A stretch of DNA of 25,123 bases from an uncultured Christensenella sp. (GTDB lineage Bacteria > Bacillota > Clostridia > Christensenellales > UBA3700), in NCBI GenBank assembly GCA_910576875.1, contig CAJTKI010000011.1, forward strand, positions 4,534 through 29,656. Reading direction: 5' to 3'. Positions 6,477-13,625 of this stretch are shown in pieces. A program made the position numbers and the translations under genes. Within the stretch, counting starts at the first letter, position 1. Every line of letters begins with the position of its first letter. The notes below the pieces were generated by a model. It ran no database searches, had not been told where the DNA came from, and saw nothing but the letters and a program-made list of their open reading frames with translations.

Positions 6477-8814
6477 GTGGTTGTCGGATCTGTATCTGGA
6501 CGGCGCGACCGGAAGCGAATTGATCGCGAGAGCGGGAGTTCCGATCGGATACCCGCCCGAATTGTTGAATCTGGAACAGCCCGATATCGTATGCGGGTTG
6601 CAACGCGAATACGTTGCGGCGGGCAGCGGCTTGATTTACGCGAACACGTTCGGCGCGAATGCGTTGCGTTTCGGCGACCGACTGGAAGAAATTCTTTCCG
6701 CGGCGATCGCAATCGCGCGTCGCGCGGCGGACGGACGCGCAAAGGTCGCATTGGATATCGGGTCGCTGGGCAAGCTGATCGGAGACGGGGGCATCTCGTT
6801 TGACGACGCGTACGAACAGTTTGCGCAGATCGTTCGCGCGGCGGCGGACCGTACGGACTGCATCGTGATCGAAACGATGACCGATCTGGCGGAGACGCGC
6901 GCGGCGGTGTTGGCGGCGAAAGCGTACAGCCGATTGCCGATTTTGGTCAGCATGTCGTTTTCGGAAGGCGGAAGAACGGCGTTTGGATGCGGCGTGGAAA
7001 ATTTTGCGTATACGATCGGCGCGATGGGCGTGGCGGCGATCGGCATCAACTGTTCGCTCGGTCCGATCCAGATGTTGCCGCTTGCGCGACGGTTGGTCGA
7101 GTGTACGGATTTGCCCGTGTTTATCAAGCCCAACGCCGGCATGCCGCGTTTGGAAAACGGCAATACGGTCTATGACATTACGCCCGAACAGTTTTGCGAA
7201 GCGATGGCGCGGATCAAAGAGATCGGCGTGCGGATAATGGGCGGATGTTGCGGGACGTCGCCCGCGTATATCGAGCGGTTGAAAGCCGTCTGCGATTGCG
7301 TTCGGGCGCGGCGGGCGCAATTCCGTCCGCGCAGCGTCGTTTGTTCGGCAAGCCGCGTCGCGGAGATCGACGACGCGATGCGCATCGTCGGCGAGCGGAT
7401 CAATCCGACCGGCAAGAAGCGTTTTCAGCAAGCGTTGCGCGAGCGGGATTACGATTATATTCTGTTGCAGGGGATCGAGCAGGAAGAGCAGGGCGCGGAC
7501 ATTCTCGACGTCAACGTCGGACTCAACGGGATCGACGAAGCGATTGTGATGCGCGAAGTCGTGGAACGGTTGCAACGCGTGACGACGTTGCCGTTGCAAA
7601 TCGACAGCTCGGATCCGGACGTCATCGAATGCGCGCTGCGCTATTATCACGGCAAAGCGATCGTCAATTCGGTCAACGGAACCGAGGAGAGTTTGCAACG
7701 CATCTTGCCGATCGTTGCGCGCTACGGGGCGGCGGTCGTCGGCTTGACGTTGGACGAGCGCGGAATTTCGCAGGATATCGACGAACGCGTGCGCATCGCC
7801 GCGTCGATCGTCGAAGCATGCCGACGCTACGGCATTGCGGCGCGCGACGTATATATCGATACGCTGACGATGGCACAGGCTTCGATGCCGGACAGCGCGC
7901 TGTGCACGCTCGGCGCGTTGGAACAAGTTAAGAGACTCGGCGTGCGTACGATTTTGGGCGTATCCAATATCTCGTTCGGGATGCCCAATCGCGAAGAGAT
8001 CAATGCGGCGTTTTTGCAGATGGCGCGGCAGCACGGTCTGGATCTTTGCATCATTCATCCCAAGCTGCAACATGTGCGCGCCGGACAGGCTGCGTTTGAC
8101 TTTTTGAACAATCTTCCCGGCGCGACACAGGCGTATATCGATTATGCGACGCAAATCGAGCGGACGACGCAGACCCTGTCCGATGCCGCATGCGACGATG
8201 CCGATATTCGCAAGTGCATCGTCGGCGGACGCGGCGCACAGGTCGCGGCGGCGGTCGAACGGTTGTTGCGCGACGGCGCGTCGCCGATGCGCGTCGCGGC
8301 GGAACATATGATTCCGGCGCTCGACGAAGTCGGGGAAGCGTATGAGCGCGGCAAGTTGTTTTTGCCTCAACTGATCGCGGCGGCGGATGCGGCGAAATGC
8401 GGATTCGGCGTGTTGGAAAAAGCGATGGAACGCGTCGACGGACGCGACGCGGACAAGGTGTTCGTGCTGGCGACCGTCAAGGGCGACATCCACGATATCG
8501 GGAAGAATATCGTCAAGGCGATCGTATCCAATTACGGATTCAAAGTCGTCGATCTGGGCAGGGACGTCGCCTACGAACGCGTGCTCGAAAGCGTGCGCGC
8601 GCATTATCCCTGCGTGCTCGGCTTGTCCGCGTTGATGACGACGACGGCGCAGAATATGGCGCGCACGATCCAACTCGTACGCGCCGAATTCCCCGAGATT
8701 CCGGTTTTGGTCGGCGGAGCGGTGCTCACGCCGCAGTACGCCGAAAGCATCGGCGGTACGTACTGTCGCGATGCGAGCGCGACGGTACGGCGGTTGCAGG
8801 AGATCTATGCTTAG
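6469..8814 (+). CDS. metH: Cobalamin-dependent methionine synthase, without activation domain
   Basis: A 781-aa enzyme that transfers the methyl group of 5-methyl-THF to homocysteine through B12. The homocysteine-binding domain (about 1-290) has the zinc ligands Cys195 (GINCSLGP) and Cys260/Cys261 (GGCCGTSP). The pterin-binding domain begins near residue 305 (VGERINPTGKKRF). The B12 cap domain spans about 570-655. The B12-binding domain holds DIHDIGKN with Asp673, His675 and Gly678, then GLSALMTTT and VGGAVL. The protein stops where E. coli MetH (about 1227 aa) continues with the activation domain, which is encoded separately just upstream. The GTG start at 6469 has AAGGAG ten bases upstream and overlaps the previous gene by eight bases. 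Confidence 0.95.
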   Translation: MIEWLSDLYLDGATGSELIARAGVPIGYPPELLNLEQPDIVCGLQREYVAAGSGLIYANTFGANALRFGDRLEEILSAAIAIARRAADGRAKVALDIGSLGKLIGDGGISFDDAYEQFAQIVRAAADRTDCIVIETMTDLAETRAAVLAAKAYSRLPILVSMSFSEGGRTAFGCGVENFAYTIGAMGVAAIGINCSLGPIQMLPLARRLVECTDLPVFIKPNAGMPRLENGNTVYDITPEQFCEAMARIKEIGVRIMGGCCGTSPAYIERLKAVCDCVRARRAQFRPRSVVCSASRVAEIDDAMRIVGERINPTGKKRFQQALRERDYDYILLQGIEQEEQGADILDVNVGLNGIDEAIVMREVVERLQRVTTLPLQIDSSDPDVIECALRYYHGKAIVNSVNGTEESLQRILPIVARYGAAVVGLTLDERGISQDIDERVRIAASIVEACRRYGIAARDVYIDTLTMAQASMPDSALCTLGALEQVKRLGVRTILGVSNISFGMPNREEINAAFLQMARQHGLDLCIIHPKLQHVRAGQAAFDFLNNLPGATQAYIDYATQIERTTQTLSDAACDDADIRKCIVGGRGAQVAAAVERLLRDGASPMRVAAEHMIPALDEVGEAYERGKLFLPQLIAAADAAKCGFGVLEKAMERVDGRDADKVFVLATVKGDIHDIGKNIVKAIVSNYGFKVVDLGRDVAYERVLESVRAHYPCVLGLSALMTTTAQNMARTIQLVRAEFPEIPVLVGGAVLTPQYAESIGGTYCRDASATVRRLQEIYA

Positions 8815-8948
8815 AGATCGTCCGCGTCTTGGGTCGGGGTTTCGTACGGATTGTCCGCTACGTACCCCGTATACGAGCCGTTGGGATCGTACAGTGCGGA
8901 TTGCGTCTCTTGCGGGACGCTTTTTTTACGTTTGCGACCGAATGGCAT
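8811..8948 (-). CDS. Small 45-aa protein, DPNGSYTG...QDADDL type
   Basis: A short gene with a very strong Shine-Dalgarno, AAGGAGGA (8954-8961), five bases before the ATG. The protein begins MPFGRKRKKS, a basic N-terminus, and ends with an acidic half containing YDPNGSYTGY and the C-terminal QDADDL. From memory, short proteins ending in PVQDADDL are common hypothetical proteins in Firmicutes, so I regard this as a real member of an uncharacterised family; this was not searched. No membrane segment or cysteines are present. Its last four bases overlap the 3' end of metH on the opposite strand. Function unknown. Confidence 0.78.
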   Translation of the reverse strand: MPFGRKRKKSVPQETQSALYDPNGSYTGYVADNPYETPTQDADDL

Positions 8949-9020
8949 GGGGGTCCTCCTTGTCCGAAATTTGTCGGATAGCGACGTATCGCGACGGGAT
9001 TATTGTGTGCAAGTAAAATC

Positions 9021-9050
9021 ATTGTAAACCTTGCGCTTTGCAATTGACAG
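9021..9050 (-). promoter_or_regulatory. Candidate promoter of the 45-aa gene
   Basis: Minus strand: CTGTCA (9045-9050), 18-nt spacer, TACAAT (9021-9026). It is back to back with the plus-strand promoter at 9055-9083. The leader to the start codon would be about 65 bases long. Confidence 0.4.
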
Positions 9051-9054
9051 GATA

Positions 9055-9083
9055 TGGACAATGGCGCTATGGCGTGATATACT
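9055..9083 (+). promoter_or_regulatory. Promoter of the five-gene operon 9102-13542
   Basis: TGGACA (9055-9060), 17-nt spacer, TATACT (9078-9083). The predicted transcription start is about 10 bases before the first gene, leaving just enough room for its GAGAGG ribosome binding site. Confidence 0.65.
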
Positions 9084-9101
9084 GTATAGCGAGAGGTGCA
9101 T

Positions 9102-9614
9102 ATGGGAAAACAGTATCATGCCAAGTCCAAAAGGTTCAAGAGATTGTTTGTTTTGCACAAGGTTTCGCGTCTGGCGCACGGAATCCGAGCGTGCTATCGA
9201 TACGATTCGCGCGTGCAACGCGTGATCAACGGATTGCCGGAAGGATTCGATATCTGCGTCGGGATATTGGGACACAGTCATACCGTCGTCATCACCAAGA
9301 TCGGAGACGAGTTGCATTGTAAAATGACCGACGGCTACGCGGCCGGCGGCATCTATATCTATTTCAAAAATATGGAAGGCGCGATTCAGGTGTTGCGCAA
9401 TCGGATCTCGTATCTGCAAGCGTACACGCAGTCGTATATCGTGATCGAAGGCGGGACGGAACGCGCGATCGACTTCGTCAACATGTTGTTGATCGTTCAG
9501 AATTATATGGCGACCGCCCGACAGCGCAGACGGTATTTGGGCGAGCTGTCGGAATTCGAAGTGCCGGTCGGCAAAATTCGGCGTTACGCGTTTTTCCGGG
9601 GGTGGATTGCATGA
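9102..9614 (+). CDS. Uncharacterised protein, possibly SCP2-fold
   Basis: A 170-aa protein that I do not recognise with certainty. The N-terminus is strongly basic (KQYHAKSKRFKRLF). From about residue 60 it has an alternating pattern: a beta strand (SHTVVITKIGDEL), a segment GGIYIYFKNMEGAIQVL, then SYIVIEGGTERAIDFVNML and helices. That order resembles SCP2-type lipid-binding domains, where a strand with a Phe is followed by a helix, a Gly-rich strand and a closing helix. This is a pattern impression only. It is the first gene of the operon and overlaps the next by ATGA, so it probably works with the two dehydrogenase-like proteins. ATG 9102 is preferred over the GTG at 9096, which lies inside the ribosome binding site. 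Confidence 0.6.
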   Translation: MGKQYHAKSKRFKRLFVLHKVSRLAHGIRACYRYDSRVQRVINGLPEGFDICVGILGHSHTVVITKIGDELHCKMTDGYAAGGIYIYFKNMEGAIQVLRNRISYLQAYTQSYIVIEGGTERAIDFVNMLLIVQNYMATARQRRRYLGELSEFEVPVGKIRRYAFFRGWIA

Positions 9615-10795
9615 GTTATTTCGAATTCAGCGGCAAAGTCAACATCATCAGCGGCGAAAACGGCTTGGAACAGTTCGGGGAAGAACTGTCGCGCATCGGT
9701 TGCAGACACATATTCGTAATCAGCGACAAGACGGTGGGCAAACTCGATTTGATCGATCCGGTCATCGAGACGATCGTGCGCGAAAACGGGATGACCGCGT
9801 CCGCCGTGTATCAAAACGTCGAAAACGGATCTTCCTTTCAGAGCGTGGAAGAGGCGTATGAGATTTATCGCGCAAGTTCGTGCGACAGCGTATTGGCGAT
9901 CGGCGGCGGCAGCGTCATCGATACGGCAAAAGCGCTCGTATTGATGCTCAAAACGCAATCGCGCGATCTGTCGCGTTTGCGTACGTACAACGCGGCGGTC
10001 GCCGCGCAACGCGTGCCGTTCGCGGTCGTGCCGACGACGTTGGGCGGCGGATCGGAAGTGACGCGTTTTGCGTCCATTCGCAACGATGCGGAGCAGTGCA
10101 AAGTGCAGTTCGTATCCGACCTGTTGCAACCGGACGTATGCGTGCTCGATCCGCGGATGATCCGCACGCTCACGCCCAGACAACTTGCTTTGGGTGCGAC
10201 GCGCGCGATGGCGAATGCGTTGGGCGCCTTTATCAGTTTGCAAAGCACCGTCGTGTCCGACAAGTTTGCGCGGCAGGCGGTCGTTCGGTTGCGCTATGCG
10301 ATGGAACTGGTGCGCGACGAATCGTCGGACAGCCGCGCGCGACTGTATCTGATGCAAGCATCAATTTTGGCGGGAGTGGCGCGATCCAACGCGCAGGTCG
10401 GCATCACGCATGCGATTGCCAACGCCGTCTGCGCGCACTATCCGCAGATCGAACTGTCCGAGGCGCTGGGCGTATTGCTGCCGCAGTGTTTGGTATTCAA
10501 CAAAGACGCGCGCGCGGACAAATATGCGGCGATGTTTGCGACGCTTGCCGGCGAAGACGCGTATCTGAGCGTATCGGCGGACAAACGCGCAAGCGGATTG
10601 GTGGACTGTCTGGTGTTGACGCTCGGATATTATCACGAGAAATTCGGGACGCCCGCGACGTTGGCGGAGCTGGGCGTAGAGCAGGATAAACTTGCAGAGA
10701 TTGCCTCGGCGGTCGTGCGCGAAGGCAATATCATGACCAATCCCAAACGGATTCGCGAACAAGACGTGTTGGAGATCCTCCAACGCAGTATGTGA
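9611..10795 (+). CDS. Iron-containing alcohol dehydrogenase family protein lacking most metal ligands
   Basis: A 394-aa protein with the fold of the group III (iron) alcohol dehydrogenases. The NAD(P)-binding GGGS motif is intact (AIGGGSVIDTAKAL, about residue 95-110), followed by VPTTLGGGSEVTRFA. Aligned by eye to FucO, the ligand Asp196 and His200 positions are Arg198 and Asn202 (in ATRAMANAL). The third ligand His is kept as His267 (THAIANAV). The fourth (PHG in FucO) falls on Glu281 in IELSEALGVLLP. With three of four ligands altered, ordinary Fe2+/Zn2+ alcohol oxidation is doubtful. The ATG at 9611 overlaps the previous stop by four bases. The immediately following gene is a second divergent member, suggesting a heteromeric complex. 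Confidence 0.82.
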   Translation: MSYFEFSGKVNIISGENGLEQFGEELSRIGCRHIFVISDKTVGKLDLIDPVIETIVRENGMTASAVYQNVENGSSFQSVEEAYEIYRASSCDSVLAIGGGSVIDTAKALVLMLKTQSRDLSRLRTYNAAVAAQRVPFAVVPTTLGGGSEVTRFASIRNDAEQCKVQFVSDLLQPDVCVLDPRMIRTLTPRQLALGATRAMANALGAFISLQSTVVSDKFARQAVVRLRYAMELVRDESSDSRARLYLMQASILAGVARSNAQVGITHAIANAVCAHYPQIELSEALGVLLPQCLVFNKDARADKYAAMFATLAGEDAYLSVSADKRASGLVDCLVLTLGYYHEKFGTPATLAELGVEQDKLAEIASAVVREGNIMTNPKRIREQDVLEILQRSM

Positions 10796-10802
10796 GGTGA
10801 CT

Positions 10803-11972
10803 ATGCGCAACAGTGTCGAAAACGACGTCAAATTCCTGATCGGCGATACCGCGCTCGAAAATCTGATGTTCGAGTTGCGACTCAACGGCTGCAAGACGCC
10901 GATGCTCGTATGCGACGATATGGCGAACCGTTTGGGCTATAAGCGCGAACTGTTCCGCGCCGTCGACGGCAGCGATTGCGATCTGGCGTATATCGACCAA
11001 AAGATCGCCGACATCGCGACGATCGACGACGTCGAGCGCATCGCTCGCGCGTACGTCGCCGGCGGTTGCGATTGCATTATCGGGCTGGGACGCAAGGCGG
11101 TCGTGCAGACGACCAAGTGCGCCAAAGTGCTGCTGCGCGAAGGCGTGTCGAATCTGTCGCATTACGACGACTGTCCGATCGGAAAATATCCGGTGCGCGA
11201 CGTGCCGCTGTTTCTCGTGCCGACCAACTTTGCGTCCGGATCGGAATGTTCGGATACCGCGCGCGTGTACGATACCAAACGCAACAAGATCTACTCGTTC
11301 GATACGTCTTACGCGTCGACGCAGGTCGTCGTCGTGGACAAACGCATGACCGACATCGTACCGCCCAAGGCGATCGCGTCGTACGGGTTGTGCGCGTTCG
11401 CGATGGCGTGCGCGGGATATCTGTACGAGTCGCAAGTGTTTTCCAAACCCTATGCCGAAGCGGCAATCGAATTGCTCAACGATACGTTGATCCCCTGCAT
11501 CGTGCACAACGCGGATCGATCCAAACGCACGTCGATGATGGCGGCGGTTGTCTTGGCGGGGTGCGGATACGGCAATCTGCACAAGCATCTGTTGACGGAA
11601 ATGACGGACGCGATATCCGACCGCTATCGGATCAATTACAACAACGTATTTGCGATCCTGTTCCGACAATACGTACGCCTGCACGACAACGACCCCCAAC
11701 TGATGTCGGAGTTGCTCGCGTCGCTGATCGGCGAACACGAATGCGCGATGTGTACGCGCGCGGGACGTCCCGCCAAGACGTTGGAAACGATCGAACAGGT
11801 CTACGCCAACGTATCCGAAGTCGTCGATTATCACGAGCGGCTGAGCACGATGGGCGTGGAGCGCTCGCATTTTGCCGCGCTGGCGCAACAGGTGATCGCG
11901 ACGCACGGCGACAAATCCGATCCCGAAGCCGCGTACAGCTTTTTGTCCCAATGGTTGGAAAGATGTTATTAA
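10803..11972 (+). CDS. Second, more divergent iron-ADH-like protein
   Basis: A 389-aa homologue of the preceding protein in fold. The glycine motif is degraded to GLGRKAVVQTTK, while LVPTNFASGSECSDTA keeps the second nucleotide or substrate loop. The metal ligand positions equivalent to FucO Asp196 and His200 are Cys197 and Met201 (GLCAFAMACAGY). One histidine of the third-ligand helix survives (NLHKHLLTEM), and the fourth position appears to be Asn or Tyr. It is therefore probably not a normal metal-dependent dehydrogenase. It starts seven bases after the previous gene with GAGG as ribosome binding site, and it overlaps queH by ten bases. I infer that it is the partner subunit of the preceding protein; substrate unknown. 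Confidence 0.75.
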   Translation: MRNSVENDVKFLIGDTALENLMFELRLNGCKTPMLVCDDMANRLGYKRELFRAVDGSDCDLAYIDQKIADIATIDDVERIARAYVAGGCDCIIGLGRKAVVQTTKCAKVLLREGVSNLSHYDDCPIGKYPVRDVPLFLVPTNFASGSECSDTARVYDTKRNKIYSFDTSYASTQVVVVDKRMTDIVPPKAIASYGLCAFAMACAGYLYESQVFSKPYAEAAIELLNDTLIPCIVHNADRSKRTSMMAAVVLAGCGYGNLHKHLLTEMTDAISDRYRINYNNVFAILFRQYVRLHDNDPQLMSELLASLIGEHECAMCTRAGRPAKTLETIEQVYANVSEVVDYHERLSTMGVERSHFAALAQQVIATHGDKSDPEAAYSFLSQWLERCY

Positions 11973-12589
11973 ACGCGCCGTTGCACAAACGCTTGGAACG
12001 CATATTGACCGATATACGGGCGCAGGGCATTCGCCCGCGCCTGTTGTTGCATGTATGTTGCGCGCCGTGCGCGAGTTATTGTCTGGAATATCTGTCGCCG
12101 TATTTCGATATCACGGCGTATTATTATAATCCCAATATTACCGATCGCGCGGAGTATGCGTTGCGGCTGGACACGCTGTATGCGTTGTTGCGGGCGCGCC
12201 ATCCGGACGTCGACTGCATCGCCGCCGAGCAGGACGCACAGGCGTTTTACAAGGCGGTTGCCGGGTACGAACGCGCGCAGGAAGGCGGCGCGCGGTGCGA
12301 TTTGTGCTTTGCGTTGAGGCTGGACGAGACGGCGCGATTGGCGCGGGAGCGGGGATTCGACTGGTTTGCGTCCACGCTGTCGATCAGTCCGCACAAAGAT
12401 GCGGCGCGTCTGTACGAGGCGGGCGAGCGCGCGGCGGCACGGTTTGGCGTGCGACAATTGCCCAACGATTTCAAAAAACGCGGCGGATATCAGCGTTCGA
12501 TCGAGATCTGCCGCGAGCTGGGACTGTACCGGCAGACATATTGCGGTTGCGCGTATTCGCGCGCGGCGGATCGGGAGCATACGGAATGA
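11963..12589 (+). CDS. queH: Epoxyqueuosine reductase QueH
   Basis: A 208-aa enzyme that carries out the last step of queuosine formation in tRNA, reducing epoxyqueuosine to queuosine; it is the non-B12 alternative to QueG. Family motifs are all present: HVCCAPC with Cys32, Cys33 and Cys36; YYYNPNI; CDLCF with Cys112 and Cys115; STLSISPHK; KKRGGYQRS; and QTYCGC with Cys194 and Cys196. These cysteines bind the iron-sulfur cluster and a second metal. The start is uncertain: ATG 11963 (chosen) or ATG 11951 in the same frame, both inside the previous gene with weak ribosome binding sites. It fits with the QueT transporter and preQ1 riboswitch elsewhere in the window. Confidence 0.93.
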   Translation: MLLNAPLHKRLERILTDIRAQGIRPRLLLHVCCAPCASYCLEYLSPYFDITAYYYNPNITDRAEYALRLDTLYALLRARHPDVDCIAAEQDAQAFYKAVAGYERAQEGGARCDLCFALRLDETARLARERGFDWFASTLSISPHKDAARLYEAGERAAARFGVRQLPNDFKKRGGYQRSIEICRELGLYRQTYCGCAYSRAADREHTE

Positions 12590-13542
12590 ATCTTGTAATT
12601 TTGGACGGACACGCGCTCAATCCGGGCGACTTATCCTGGCAACCTTTGGCGCAATTGGGCGCGCTGACGTATTACGACCGCACCGAGCCGGAGCAGGTAT
12701 TGGCGCGCGCGGCGGACGCGGACGTCTTGTTTACCAACAAGGTCGTGTTGGACGCGCGCGTGTTGGCGGCATTGCCGCGTCTCAAATATATCGGATTACT
12801 GTCCACCGGCTACAACGTCGTAGATGTACAGGCGGCGCACGCCGCCGGCATACCGGTATGCAACGTCCCCGCCTATTCGACGGATTCGGTCGCGCAACTG
12901 ACGTTTGCGCTGTTGCTGGAAGCCGCCAACGGCGTCGGCGAACACGCGGGTTCGGTCGCCCGCGGCGATTGGGCGGCGCATCCGGACTTTTGTTATTGGC
13001 TGCGACCGTTGTCCGAATTGTCGGGCAAGTCGATCGGGATCGTCGGATTCGGTTCGATCGGGCGCGCCGTCGCGCGGATTGCGACGGCGTTCGGGATGCG
13101 GGTATACGCGTCGGGACGGCGCGCGTTCGACGCGCCGCAAGACGTCGTTGCGTGCGATACGGAGACGTTGCTGCGCAGTTGCGACGTTATCAGTCTGCAC
13201 TGTCCGTTGACGCCCGACAACGCGGGCATGATCGATGCGGACGCGGTAAGCAAGATGCGGGACGGAGCGATTTTGATCAATACCGCGCGCGGCGGTTTGA
13301 TCGACGAACGGGCGGTCCTGCAAGGCTTGGAGCGCGGCAAGCTGTCCTGGTATCTCGCGGACGTGCTGACGCAGGAGCCTCCCGCGACGGATACGCCGCT
13401 GTTGCGGCATCCGCGCTGCATCGTCACGCCGCATATCGCGTGGGCGTCCCGCGCCGCGCGCGAGCGGTTGTTGGACATTGCGGCGGACAATTTGCGTACG
13501 TGGCAAAACGGCGGACTGATCCACTGCGTGTGGCAAAAATAG
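12586..13542 (+). CDS. hprA: D-2-hydroxyacid dehydrogenase, glycerate dehydrogenase type
   Basis: A 318-aa NAD(P)-dependent dehydrogenase, probably interconverting hydroxypyruvate and D-glycerate in the cytoplasm. The N-terminus MNLVILDGHALNPGDLSW and LSTGYNVVDVQAA are typical of the HprA/glycerate dehydrogenase branch. The Rossmann motif is GFGSIG near residue 152. The catalytic triad is visible as Arg in INTARGGLID, Glu in TQEPP and His in TPHIAWAS. The length matches the family (about 315-330). ATG 12586 overlaps the queH stop (ATGA). It is the last gene of the operon. The substrate is inferred from similarity alone; other 2-ketoacids are possible. Confidence 0.85.
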   Translation: MNLVILDGHALNPGDLSWQPLAQLGALTYYDRTEPEQVLARAADADVLFTNKVVLDARVLAALPRLKYIGLLSTGYNVVDVQAAHAAGIPVCNVPAYSTDSVAQLTFALLLEAANGVGEHAGSVARGDWAAHPDFCYWLRPLSELSGKSIGIVGFGSIGRAVARIATAFGMRVYASGRRAFDAPQDVVACDTETLLRSCDVISLHCPLTPDNAGMIDADAVSKMRDGAILINTARGGLIDERAVLQGLERGKLSWYLADVLTQEPPATDTPLLRHPRCIVTPHIAWASRAARERLLDIAADNLRTWQNGGLIHCVWQK

Positions 13543-13562
13543 AAACAACGACAACAAAATTT

Positions 13563-13590
13563 CGGACAAAACGCGCTTGCATTTTGTCCG
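13563..13590 (+). terminator. Inverted repeat: terminator or operator
   Basis: CGGACAAAA (13563-13571) pairs perfectly with TTTTGTCCG (13582-13590) over a 10-base loop, followed by TTT. It may end the upstream operon, although the T run is poor. The -35 box of the next promoter begins in its loop, so an operator role is also possible. Confidence 0.5.
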
Positions 13591-13605
13591 TTTCGCATTT
13601 ACAAT
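13577..13605 (+). promoter_or_regulatory. Promoter of the aminotransferase gene
   Basis: TTGCAT (13577-13582), 17-nt spacer, TACAAT (13600-13605). The boxes and spacing are identical to the metF promoter. The -35 box overlaps the inverted repeat at 13563-13590. Confidence 0.7.
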
Positions 13606-13625
13606 GATACGGTAAGGAGATCGAT

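Noticed and set aside
6250..8673. 807-codon open frame on the minus strand
   Set aside because: It lies opposite metH, which has all catalytic motifs. The predicted protein is His/Arg/Asp-rich without any family motif, a by-product of the CG-ending codon bias.
9021..9050. BirA-like half-site ATTGTAAACC
   Set aside because: The expected second half (GGTTTACAAT or close) is absent at the right distance, and neither neighbouring gene relates to biotin.
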